64,000 bases of DNA, taken from NCBI GenBank assembly GCA_038380435.1, contig JAWZYU010000004.1, forward strand, positions 21,922,001 to 21,986,000. The letters run 5' to 3'. Below the pieces are notes generated by a model. That model saw nothing but the letters and a program-made list of their open reading frames with translations. It was not told the DNA's origin and searched no databases. Each line of letters begins with the position of its first letter. The first letter of the stretch is position 1. This DNA is from Ryuthela nishihirai. Lineage: Eukaryota; Arthropoda; Arachnida; Araneae; Heptathelidae. The translations under genes were made by a program, and so were the position numbers. Shown in pieces: positions 11,890 through 22,157 of the stretch.

Positions 11890-13740
11890 AATTAAGAAAA
11901 ATTATCTTCCATTATTTTAGTGATATTTGGGAAATTATAGTCATAACCCTTACTGAATACAAGAGTTACAAAAGATGCAAATCTGATGCAAGTCTTTATA
12001 AAAGGAGCACTTATCAAGTACAATGGAAGGACTTGTTTTACAAGCTACACACTGGTTGAAACCTTAATTACATTTAGCACCAAATTATCTTGTGAAAACA
12101 ATCCATATGAGGGCAAATCACGCAAAGTTTATTTAAGATACTGAGTTGCTATTCACTTGCTTAAAAAACAGCCAATAAAAATGAAATGAATAATCACGAC
12201 ATTTGCTCTTTCATCAGATGCTTATTAAATAATCTTCGTTTCCAAGCCATAAATTGTATTTTTTCATATATTACTTCCTGCTGTGTATTTTTAAGTGTAT
12301 TTACATTTTCATACTGTGCCATGTGCAGTCACTATTCTGCTAAAGTTTTCTTTTTTTGCTGCTTTGATGAAACAGCTGATTATCTAGGATTAGTTTAAAA
12401 GTGGGATATTATTATCCAGAAATTCTTTTAGAAGGGTTCTCAATAAGACAATATTATCATCATCATTTTGCAGTCATCTTTCTGAAGCTGCCATTCCAAA
12501 TGAATACTGATACTTAAGAGATTCATAGAGATGGGTGGGTCACATGCACATGTAACTGCTGTTGCCACCATACTGTCAATCTCATTAGATATTAAATTTT
12601 ATTCATTGTTATTATCATATTACAAGGCTAAAAAATCCTGGAAATCTAGTCACCCAGACAACTAATAAAGTGCATATAATGATGATCCTTACACAGATGG
12701 ATACTAAAATTCGCATGCCCATCTCTTGAAATTTTTGGCTGGCTCCTAGGATTTACATAAATATTCCTAGCCCTGCCATGCATGTAAAACAATTTCTATA
12801 ATCCATAATCATATTATCAAGTGACATAAATCATTTTAAAATTGTGATTTCTTTTATTGCATTTCAAGTAATCAAAAAAATTTTTCAACATCTAACATCA
12901 CTTTTTTCTGATTTTCCTCTATATAGCTTTTGATTACAAGATAATTTCGTGCTAGATGTTATAAATACATCACTTATTCAATAAAAATTTGCATCAATCT
13001 TCTATTTTCTGTAGCTCTTCCCTTTGCGAATTATGTCTCTATTTCCCACAGTATCAGTAAAATAAAGGAAGATATTTTTCAATACTCATTTAGATATTTT
13101 GACAAAGGTTTAATTTGGATCTTTAGTATTATTTCCCATGAAAAATAGATTTTAGAAGTTATGGTGCTCTGAATTTGGAAAATAGTGGCAAACATGAAAA
13201 TTATAAACTTTTCAGTCTAGTAGGTACTTTCACAACTAGAAGTTGGCAGTAATTGTTTTTGTATTTTATATTTTTGTTTCTTTTTTATGGAGGGGTTAGC
13301 CAACATAAATAAATGTTTCAAGCAGAAATACTTAGATCAAGTCATAACACATAAAAATTCAAGATTACATTTTGTTAAAGAAAAAACATTAATTTTTTGG
13401 TACACCTGTATTGTTCTATCAATTTTTTCTAAAAGAGCAAATGTGTCCCCCTTCACCCACCCCACCCAACCCTGCCAACATATGCATTCTGCAGATTTGG
13501 ATCCTAAGCTTCCCAGTCCTTATATGTGATATAAAAGACCAACACTTTTGTTGGCACCTTGTAAGCCTGAATCCAATATTGACTTGACTGTCCTCATGCA
13601 AATGATTAGCGTTTAGTGATGGTCATTTTATGGCTCCCATTAAGGAATTATTAATGAAATAAGTATTTAAAATAAGATTGAATTTGTTTCTTTACATTTC
13701 TGCAATAAATATTTTTTTCATCATGGTTCATCATTGTATC
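11890..13740. other. No recognisable gene
   Basis: AT-rich DNA with short frames (for example about 12186-12398 and 13287-13529) that have no recognisable motif. A 23-bp identity (TTACATTTCTGCAATAAATA...) is shared between about 13692 and about 17116. Confidence 0.45.
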
Positions 13741-13749
13741 TAGTGCTGG

Positions 13750-15290
13750 ATTAATGACTGTAGAAGAGTGGTGGGTACTACACCTCATCATTTAAATTCT
13801 CTCACTATTATGCTTCCAAAAGCAAAAATATGTTACACATGAGTTGTACAGAGTTACACTGGGCTGTATTGGTTTTACAGCAGTACTTTTGTGCACAAAG
13901 TTTGAAATTGCGAGTTGTTCGGAATGAGATGGAAGCTCACACAAGGAAATGTATATGTTACCGCTAAAGTGCAGAAATCAGTTATTCTACAGATTATCTA
14001 GGTATTGTGCAGATTAACTAGGGTGATCCATTAATGTGCCAAAAATTGTTTCATTTCTCAAATTACCTAGGTAATCTGCAAATTACCTGGATAATCTGCA
14101 CATTACCTACTAGGCACTCGTTAAAGTGAAAATAAAATATGGCGTATCGGCTATTATCGGAATTGGTAATAGCCGGTACATTGCACTTTTTCGTTTTTTA
14201 ACTATCCTATTATTCAGATAATGTATCTAGCTCTACAGTACACCGCCTGCTGCATTATAAAAAATGCCCCAAATGAGCGAAGGCCAAGTGAGAACAAATC
14301 TGTCAAGTGATGAATCTCTTGAGTCTCAATCTTCGGGTCACGTGACTCAGTGTTCCGAATTATCATGAAACGTCCCGGATGAGCGGAGGCCAAGTGAGAA
14401 CGAATCCGTCAAGTGGTGAATCTCTTAAAGTCAAAAAAGTAAATGAATCTTTAGGTCAGTGACTATAATTTGGACAGTAGAAAGGGTCCTTGGTGCTTGC
14501 TTGCATAATAGGAGCTAAATTTATCTGCTTTAAAAAAATCACAACACAAATTCACGCGCTAACAGGCAGAAACGAATTTGAAAACAGAATTAGCTATGCT
14601 ACGCACTAGCAGCTGACGCAAATTATGAGAAATAAAAACAACCGGCGACGACAAGACACTGGCGAAACGAAATTAAAAGTGGAGGGAGAGGGGGGAAGGA
14701 GTAGGGAAAGGAAATGAGAGAAACAAACTTTTGAACTTTAACAATACGGAAGCCGTTAATGTGCACATTACCTAGGTAAAATGCGGAAAACTCTTGATTC
14801 CGCACGTTAACGGAGTAAATCAGTTAATCTGCACATTAGCTAGGTAATGTGCACATTAACGGCTTTCAAGCTTTAGCGGTAACATATACACACTAGACCA
14901 AAACTTAACATCCTGTCAGACAGATGGCAAGCTTTTTGATTCCCACAGTGCCCCCCTTTCTCACCACAGAGTGAGTGAGGTTTAGCAAGGAAATTAACAC
15001 TGTCACAGTGGGTATATTTCTATGTTGCAAATGAGCCATCAAATAAATAAAATTCAGATGAACACAGAAGGGCATGCATACAAAATCCAATGATATTATT
15101 AGTGTACAGTAGCATGACTCCTAAAATACTTGCAAACAGTGCAACTTCTATTTCTAGTTTATACAATGACTCGACCCCTCTCTCTGAATGCTCTTTTTCT
15201 AGTTATCTCTGGCTCCTCCTCTCATTTTGATAACTCCATTTAAAAAGAAATGAAAAATATATACATTTTAAATGTGTTTATTATACCTAA
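13750..15290 (-). repeat. Dispersed non-coding repeat, copy 1 (interrupted by the 939-bp element)
   Basis: The segments 13750-13950 and 14890-15290 align, in reverse orientation, with 19710-20310. Shared blocks include GGAAGCATAATAG (minus), the CACAAGGAA junction, GATGGCAAGCTTTTTGATTCC, CCCTTTCTCACCA, GCAAATGAG, AAAATTCAGATGA and TCTAGTTATC. Reading frames are not conserved between the two copies, so it is probably a non-coding module of an older element rather than a gene. Confidence 0.75.
13951..14889. mobile_element. 939-bp non-autonomous inverted-repeat element with reiterated CCTAGGTAAT motifs
   Basis: Perfect 19-bp termini GTATATGTTACCGCTAAAG (13951-13969) and its reverse complement (14871-14889) bound the element. 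Inside both ends, short palindromic words recur many times: TAATGTGCAGATTAAC, ATTACCTAGGTAATCTGC, TAATGTGCACATTA. The centre holds two direct copies of about 60 bp (about 14266-14330 and 14366-14430; GGCCAAGTGAGAAC...GTCAAGTG). There is no long reading frame. The uninterrupted paralogue at 19.7-20.3 kb shows where it inserted. The target duplication is TA or TATA, depending on how the symmetric ends are parsed. The superfamily is not determined. Confidence 0.8.
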
Positions 15291-15362
15291 TAATTGTAGA
15301 GAATGTAGTGGTAAATTGATAAATGATTTCACGGCATTATTAATAACTCATAAGAATATATA

Positions 15363-17095
15363 ACACTTTTTTTGCTGGTTAGATTTATTTACACAAATAT
15401 TGCAATGTGCTACTTACATGGTTATAGGAGCTGAGCGCTTTCAACTGTACTCAACAGTCATCTTCAGGGTGGCATATAGTTCCTTGGAGAGGTGGATTGT
15501 TGGTGACAGGTGAGATTAAGCAAAAATAATATCTTTTTTGCAGACATTTTCACTGACAAGAGTCCTGCAGTGGAAGGAAGTTTCAGCATGCTAGTGGAGT
15601 AAAACTCACTAGGTAGCAGCAGTTCAGTGCTTTGTCAGTATCACTTAGATGTAATCCCTTCTCAGTAGCGAGAGCAAAGAGCAGTGAGCCGTTACCCCAC
15701 AAGCTGGTCACTACTTCAGTGGAACAAAGCTGCACAGTTGAAGTGTCGAATTAGTCTTGTGCAGTAGGGAGGACAGGTGCGGCGGTTGGCACTGGTAGTT
15801 GGGGTGGGAAGTCATGTAGCAAGATGAGCGAAGCTGCAGGTGGGAAGGTTGTGTTAAAGTTGCAACAACATCTGTCTAGGAAGGCGAAAATTTCGAGGGT
15901 TTCATGAAAAGCAACTTGAGTTTTGGAGTGGAGGGAGGGGACAATGAATGTGGAGTCGAACTGGGAAACTACCTTGCCACTGAGGATGATTTTAGCAAGG
16001 GTAGTTCATGGAATTTTGTTTCTAATGTCCTGTTTATGCTCATCTATCCTTTGTTTTAGAGTGCGTTTTGCAGCCGATATAGAAAGAGGGGGTATTTATT
16101 GGCAGGCAAAATGGAGGTTAGGGGAATGAAGTAGATTCCATCTTTTTCAGCTTGGTTAATGGGATCTCTGTCATGCTTAAGAATTTTAAATAGATTCGGT
16201 GGTGTTTTGAAAGGAACTTTTAGGTTAAATGGTTTTAGGAGGTTGCTAACAAGGGGTGCAATATTGGAGAAGGTAATGGAGGGGGTGAAGTTATGCTGTG
16301 GTTAGAGGGGTGGTGGAGGGTGATTGTGAAATTTACACTTAGCTTTGTAAAGAATTCTGTTGATAAAGGTATTAGTATAACCAGTATTGTGCCCAGCGGC
16401 AAAGATAAAGCTGATTTCATTTTGCAGGTTGGTTGGAGAATCACAGGCACACAAAGCATGATAAAATGCAGAGTAGAAAAAGGCACTTTTAAATTGGGTG
16501 GGAGCAAAGGCATCGAAGGGAATAAGGGGGGGGGGGAACCAGGTTTGCAGAAAACGCTGGTGGTTAGAGTGCCTTGGTTGGTTTGCCGAATATTAAGGTC
16601 CAGAAATGGGAAGGTTCTGTCTACCTCACTTTCTTGTGTGAATGAAATGGTAGGGTAAAATGAATTGAGCTCTTGGAAGAATTTGGTGAGTTCCTGCTCT
16701 GAGTGTTCCAAAATGAAAAACACATTGTTTGCAGATCTGGCCCAAAAGAGAGGTTTGCATGCTCGCTGATCGATCAGTGCTTTTCGAGGTTACACAGGAC
16801 AATATCAGAGAGCAGGTCTGAAAGAGGCAATCCCATGGGACATCCGGTGAGCTGCTTTTCAAAGGTATAAATATAATTCAAAGGGGTTGAATTATATTTA
16901 AAATAATTATTATCAAATGACAAGGTCGAGCAATTTGGAAATTTTGTTAGTTTGGACTTGTTTAAGATTTTCAGAGTTAATCAGTGTTTGGATTAAAAAT
17001 GTTTTTGCTTGGTCGACTGGAGTGTTAGGGTATAGAGGGACAGTGTCAAAGGAAAGGAGTTTGGCGTGATCGGAATCCCCGATTAATAACTTTAA
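15363..17095 (-). pseudogene. Penelope-like retroelement: RT plus GIY-YIG endonuclease, 5'-truncated and frameshifted
   Basis: Minus-strand reading from about 17090 shows LLSFDTVPLYPNTPVDQA, the Penelope RT motif with the first catalytic Asp. Then come FEKQLTGCPMGLPLSDLLSD (about 16850), NLEKH, and HSEQELTKFFQELNSFYPTI with RTFPFLDLNI (about 16560-16690), the usual PFLD block. After frameshifts come PFKTPPNLFKILKHDRDP and the endonuclease: GIYFIPL (about 16135), YIGC (about 16080), then RTLKQRIDEHKQDIRNKIP (about 16020-16070). The copy is 5'-truncated near 17095 and several shifts and stops break it. Its 3' end is a tail after about 15420. GIY-YIG is the endonuclease used by this class for integration. 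Confidence 0.88.
15430..15467 (-). ncRNA. Hammerhead-like core in Penelope 3' region (candidate)
   Basis: On the minus strand: CTGAAGA, then a 6-bp stem GACTGT/ACAGTT closed by TGAGT, then GAAA, then a possible mini-stem before CTC. This fits the conserved CUGANGA...GAAA hammerhead arrangement, and Penelope-like elements are known to carry hammerheads. A convincing stem I could not be drawn from the flanking bases, so it may be only a decayed or look-alike motif. Confidence 0.3.
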
Positions 17096-17325
17096 AATTA
17101 ATTTATTGTGCTTATTTACATTTCTGCAATAAATATTTACAATAGCAATTTAAATATAAAAGATGACTTTGCAGCATTTCATGTGTCAGTTTAAGTGAGA
17201 AGTCTTTATATGATATGAATTGTGTATGATGGTAAGTGAAGGGACTACAGTTTGGGGGGGGGGGGAGGAATGAAAATTTTAACTCAGAAAACAAATTTTA
17301 CCAACTGAAAAAATAAATACTCTAA
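17096..17325. other. No gene; G-run
   Basis: AT-rich flank of the Penelope relic with a poly-G run at about 17256-17267. Nothing else was recognised. Confidence 0.4.
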
Positions 17326-17540
17326 AATAAATAAATAAATAAATACCCCCTCAAGCAGCTGCTTGCTACAGAGGTCTGACAAGAGTCTGTCAGTTTATAT
17401 GCCATAGTATAAGGTCTGCGAGGATGGCATGACCTCAGCAGAAAAACAACACAAACATCCATGCCTTACTTGTGGCTTGAACCCAGAACTCCCTTTGATC
17501 AGTAGCCAAGCACACTAACCACTCGGCCATGGGATGGCAT
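17326..17540 (-). mobile_element. SINE family A, full length
   Basis: The (AAAT)n tail is on the left. The body has CAAGCAGCTGCTTGC, and the minus-strand tRNA-like head has the A box GGCCGAGTGGTTAG. The B box is degraded (GGTTCAAGCCAC). Orientation and structure match the copies at 5691 and 55733. Confidence 0.85.
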
Positions 17541-17599
17541 AAGTACTTTACATTATTTATGTCTCAGTCTGGGACATACACATATTTTTGTTCCATGGG

Positions 17600-18470
17600 C
17601 TTGAACATGGGGGGGGGGGCAACTCCCCAAGATCAAGATTTTGCCTAATGCAACCTTGCGATGATTTCATAAAATAATCCCTATTTTTGCATCTAAACAT
17701 AATTTCACCAAGTCACTTTGAATTTTGCAACTACCCAACATTTGGTCAAGTATTCTCGATTTCCCCAACTCTCCTTCATTTTATGCAACCAATCACCTGT
17801 ATTTTACCAAGTGGCTTTGAATTTTGCCTACTGCCCTAGATTTGGCCAAGTTACCTAGATTTTTCCATCTTGCAATAATTTTACAGGAAAAATGACCATT
17901 TTTACCTCTCCCCTGAATTTGCCAAGTTATTTTGAATTTTGTCAATTCTCCTTAATTGCACAAAAGCAATCCCAATTTCCACAACTCATCTGTATTTTAT
18001 TAAGTGGCTTTGAAATTTTCCAACACCCCTAGATTTTGCCAATTTGCCATAATTTGGCAGAAAACAAAACCCAATTATTACACCTCACCTGAATTTTACC
18101 AAGTCACTTTAAATTTTATCAATTCCCCAGATTTTGCCAACTCTCTTTAATTTCACAAAACCAATCCTAATTTTCACAACTAGCCTTTATTTTATCAAGT
18201 GGATTTGAATTTTGTCAACTGCCCTCGATTTCGCCAATTCGCCATGATTTTACCAAAAGATTCCTATTTTTACACTTCTCTCAAATTTTATCGTCACTTT
18301 GAATTTGGTCAACTCCCGAAGATTTTGTCATGTTTTCACAATTTTGCCAGCTCCCCAAGATTTTGCTAACTCTCCTTAATTTTACAAAACCAATCCCAAT
18401 TTTCACAATTCACCTTGATTTTACAAAGTCACTTTGAATTATGCCAACTTGGATTTTTTTTTAGGGGGGG
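17600..18470 (+). repeat. Satellite-like array, unit about 195 bp, >4 diverged copies
   Basis: The phrase ACCAAGTCACTTTGAATTTTG recurs in variants at about 17700, 17916, 18093, 18283 and 18417. The phrase TTTTACCAAGTGGCTTTGAA recurs at about 17800, 17993 and 18190. Spacings of 135-215 bp, mostly near 195, show a higher-order unit built from shorter modules (GATTTTGCCAA.., CACAACTC..). G-runs flank both ends (about 17611 and 18463). It is non-coding. Confidence 0.8.
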
Positions 18471-18864
18471 GGGGAACTGAACTATGCTTTTTCAAACTTC
18501 GAGAAGCATGAAAAAGAGGAATTAAACAGAGAAATGTAATTAATGGCATAAGTGGCAGCTACCGCTTCAATATAGTTGACATTTAGAGGATGATGTCCTC
18601 ATTATGCTTATTATGATGGCAGTTGCCAATTTCACAAATGAAGAAGACAAGTGCTTGGAGATCCCCATTCTGTGGATATTTTAATCAGAATGCATTATGA
18701 GCTTTGTTCAAATTGTATTTATACAGTATCATATATATATCAGTTGCATATCCAATGGTGGGGGCAGAGATATAACAGCAAACAATTTTACATTAACCAA
18801 AATACAACAAATTTCAGGTAAGAAGCATAGAAAAACGGGTGGGGGTGGTAATTTTTATGTTTTA

Positions 18865-18920
18865 TGCATCCTGTGGTTGAATGGTTAGTATGCTTGGGTA
18901 CTGATTAAAAAAACCTGGGT
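18865..18920 (+). mobile_element. SINE family A 5' head fragment
   Basis: GTGGTTGAATGGTTAGTATGC and a following ACTGATTAAAAAAACCTGGGTT match the tRNA-like head of family A. It stops where family B sequence (TTGGGTTGTTTTACCTCTG) begins, so two SINEs abut here. Confidence 0.6.
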
Positions 18921-19430
18921 TTGGTTGGGTTGTTTTACCTCTGGTTGCTCTTCTCAAGAATTTAGTTCTTAAATGTAATACAGCTAAAATAATGCAATAT
19001 TAAATTTTTACAACCTATAGCTGTGAATGCAGTTAATTTAATCTCTGAGCAGCACTCTTTTGTACACAATGAGCTAAATACCCAGGTCACAAGATCCCCG
19101 AGGGCTCAAAGAAGGTTGGGGGAGGGGACCCACTGGAAAGTTGGAGACAGATGTCAAGGACATCCAGCATATTTTTTAATGTGCACAGGTATGGCTCTCA
19201 CACACAGGGACCATGGCTGAATGCCCATCTGATGGATGGCAGCCTTTTCTAGTCCATTGGTATGATTTGGACACCTACTGACACCTGGTCAGTAGGTGTC
19301 CCCTACTGACCAGGTGTAGGGTGGGGAGTTTTGCAGAGATAAATCTCAATGCTGGCCCAGGTGGGACTTGAACCTGGGAACTGCAGATTACCAGCCTGCT
19401 GCCTACTGACTGAGATACCCCTGCCCCAGG
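18920..19430 (-). mobile_element. SINE family B, interrupted and palindrome-containing copy
   Basis: The 3' end GGTTGTTTTACCTCTG lies at about 18922. The rest runs from about 19037 (CTGAGCAGCACTCTTTTGTACAC) to about 19430, where the tRNA-like head lies (minus strand GGTTCAAGTCCC B box). About 80 bp of unrelated sequence separates the two parts. A palindrome at 19267-19316 disrupts the normally simple CCTACTGACC segment. Confidence 0.7.
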
Positions 19431-19580
19431 GCCTGGGTTCGAGCTCCGGGTAAGGTAAGAATGTTTGTGTTGTTTTTCTGCTGAGGTCTTGCCTACCTCA
19501 CAGGATCTTCTACTATGGCATATAAACTGACAGGCTCCTGTCAGACCTCTATGGCAAAGCAGTTGCTGAAGATATTTTTT
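19431..19580 (+). mobile_element. SINE family A, 5'-truncated, fused to family B head
   Basis: It begins inside the B box (CTGGGTTCGAGCTCCGGGTAAGG) directly next to the family B copy. It continues with the full family A body to AAGCAGTTGCTGAAG at about 19568. The junction lies at a shared B-box homology, so template switching or recombination between two SINEs is plausible. Confidence 0.7.
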
Positions 19581-19709
19581 TGAAATCTTCATATGCAATT
19601 CATGCGATTTTAAAGATTTCTCTGTGAAACTGACACACAAAATGCTTCCAATTTACCTTTTAAAATTTAAATTGCAACAGTAAAGTATGCAATAAAATAA
19701 TTTTGAATT

Positions 19710-20310
19710 TATTAATTAGCATTAATCATATTTGAAAACATATACATTTTGCTTTCAAGTGAAGTTATCACAATTGTGGGAAGAGCCAAGGATAACTAGA
19801 GAGAGAGTGATGCAGGCAATGGGGGAGAGGAGTTGAGTCACTGCATAAACTAGAATTAGTAGCTAACAACTTGGAAGTATTCTGGGAGTTGTGATACTGT
19901 ACAGTGATGATGTTATTAGTTTTGGCTCTTATGTGCTATGCTCATCTGAATTTTGCTTAGTTGAGGACTCATTTGCAGCAAAGAAATACACCAACTATGA
20001 CTGTGTTGATTTTCTTCATGAAACCCCACTTTTATTCTTGGTGAGAAAGGGAACATTAATGGAATTGAAAAGCCTGCCATCTCTGATGGAATCAGTCATG
20101 GGCAGTGTGTGTACTATTCCTTGCACAAGACTCCTATCTCACTCCCAACAGCTGGTGATTTCTAACATTGTGTACACAAAAGTGTCACTATAAAAACAGT
20201 ACAACCCAACTCGTATTTAACATATCTGATTCATGTTTCTGGAAGCATAATAGAGAGAGAATTCAAATGATGAGGAGCACCCACTGCTCTTCTATAGTCC
20301 TTAACCCTTT
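19710..20310 (+). repeat. Dispersed non-coding repeat, copy 2 (uninterrupted)
   Basis: This is an inverted relative of 13750-15290 without the 939-bp insert. The site equivalent to the insertion is near 20130 (GTGTGTACTATTCCTTG). An open frame at 19891-20193 is not conserved in copy 1 and is therefore probably incidental. A TTAACCCTTTCTGC motif at about 20301 resembles one end of a TTAA-type element, but no partner end was seen. Confidence 0.7.
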
Positions 20311-21514
20311 CTGCATTTGAGCCTGAAAAAATGCTTTAATCTTTCAAATTCTAGTGATCGGAGCTGCAAGTTTTGCTGTCATAGTACAAGATTGTGAATT
20401 TTTTTAAAAACTACTGCTAATCAAATATTGAAAATAATATTTAAAACTATGATATATATTTTTTACCTGTTGATTCTGCTTAAAAATATTATGATAAAGT
20501 TTAAAAATAAATTAATTTGAATCTGCAGTGAACATATGTGCATGTTCAGTCACCATACATAGCATCAAGTAATGAAGATTTAGTTTATGCCTTTATTCTG
20601 TGTACTGTGCATAGATTATCGATCAGTTACATTTCCCCATAATTTGTGTTATTTATAACTCTACTAGAATTGTAATGCTTTCTAACTTTTAACATAAAGA
20701 TATTGATTTTATTATTACTGGAAATTGCATCATCTGGAAACTATGCACATTGGCTTTCAATCAATATTTTAGCAGACAATTTAAAAGACTTTTTACTTAC
20801 TTTAATGCTTTTAAAATTATTTCTTATTGCTTCTCAAATGGATACTGTGATTATAAACAATAATTAATTTGAAACAATTGAAAATGAATATGCTAGTGAT
20901 TTGTAATGGTGGCAGTTGAACAAGCATTAGGATTACTCAAAGCATGATTTTTAAGTGGTAGGACTTTATTTTTTAATGATAGGACTTTATTTATAAATAC
21001 TTTTAATTACATTTCAACCAAATAAACTAATTAAGGTCAGGAAACTGCAATTTTTAACCAAAACTTCTGCCACAATTTTAGAATTAAACTTTTTTTTGCT
21101 GCTTTATCATTTTTCTGATATATTTTTCAATTTTTATTTAAATTATCTTGTTTTTAAAGCAAATTTATTTTTTATGACACTGCTTTTCTTAGGCTTAGAG
21201 TTTGCCAATCGTCAAAATGACAGAGTATAAAACTATTTATTAAGAAATAATCACTGATAATGAAAAAATTTTTTAAATTACACTGCTCAAATTAACAAAA
21301 GGAACAATGAAAAAAGGTTATTAAAGATCATCACAGCATTAATATATTGATTAAAATGTTTCCTTTTCACTTTTAGTCCATATAAAATTCAGCCACAAGA
21401 TGCAAATTAGTGACCTGTATTATAAAAGCAATGTATAATATTTAAAAAACATTCAAAAGGAGAATGATTTACAAAAATTATATTCAGCATAATAGAAGTT
21501 TTCATTATTAATCT
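20311..21514. other. No recognisable gene; possible 3' UTR side of host exon
   Basis: AT-rich sequence with no family motif. It lies downstream of the terminal exon at 21980-22063, so some of it may be 3' untranslated region. Several AATAAA hexamers on the minus strand (for example near 21230) could serve as poly(A) signals, but none stands out. Confidence 0.35.
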
Positions 21515-21618
21515 ATGAAATAATAAGCTGAAAAAAATTGGTTTTGCCATGAGTGGCAAAACCAATTTGGCAAATCCCACTCATGGCAAAACCAAATTTT
21601 TTCAGCTTATTATTTCAT
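21515..21618. repeat. Long near-perfect hairpin
   Basis: An arm of about 41 bp (ATGAAATAATAAGCTGAAAA..., from 21515) is repeated inverted up to 21618 with very few mismatches. The spacer is about 20 bp. The inner part GGTTTTGCCATGAGTGGCAAAACC forms its own stem. No transposon ends or coding content were found. Confidence 0.8.
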
Positions 21619-21979
21619 GAGTTCCATGTCTACAGGGCACATCCTGTGATTCTTTACTGAATTATTAATCTGTACTCTTAAAACATACACTTATAGTCAA
21701 AAAAGGTAAAAAGGATTATCTATTTATCCATCAAAATTTTCCATCTATCCAGTAATTTGCAACTGAAAAAGCAGTATTTTTTTAGGTTTGGTAGTTGTAT
21801 AACAATTTATAAATCCACACACAACAGATACAAAACCATCTTTTTTGTTATAAAATGTCGCAAATTTATCAGAATTTCTAATTGCTTTTGTTTTGTTTTT
21901 TTTTACAAATTATGGAATATACACCATTTTTATACATACCAAATATATTTAGTCCAAATTCCTTAAAATCTTTTCTTCT

Positions 21980-22063
21980 TCAAATTTTTGTAGTGTTATT
22001 AAAAGATTTCACAGCTTCCTCATAAGAAGGAGGTGCTTCATGTTCTTCAACACTTGGAGAAAT
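21980..22063 (-). CDS. Terminal coding exon of a host gene with a PPSY (PY) motif
   Basis: On the minus strand a pyrimidine-rich tract and CATTAG precede the exon, which begins in phase 0 at 22063. It encodes 27 residues including EEHEAPPSYEEAVKSF and ends at TGA (21980-21982). PPSY followed by acidic residues is a typical WW-domain (Nedd4-type) ligand. The frame is intact, unlike every transposon nearby. The exon at 50221-50365 ends in phase 0 and carries LPSY, so the two can be spliced in frame. LPSY plus PPxY tails occur in proteins such as Commissureless and PRRG4, but I cannot identify the gene. Linkage of the exons is inferred. Confidence 0.55.
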   Translation of the reverse strand: MSPSVEEHEAPPSYEEAVKSFNNTTKI

Positions 22064-22157
22064 CTAATGTATTGAGGAAAGAATAAACCATAAATATATA
22101 TCATTCTTCATTGTTTTTAAGCAAGCAATTTCATATGTTCTTTTTTATATATATATA

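Noticed and set aside
19891..20193. A 100-residue host protein on the plus strand
   Set aside because: The frame is not conserved in the inverted relative at 14.9-15.1 kb and has no motif. It is best explained as a chance frame in a repeat.
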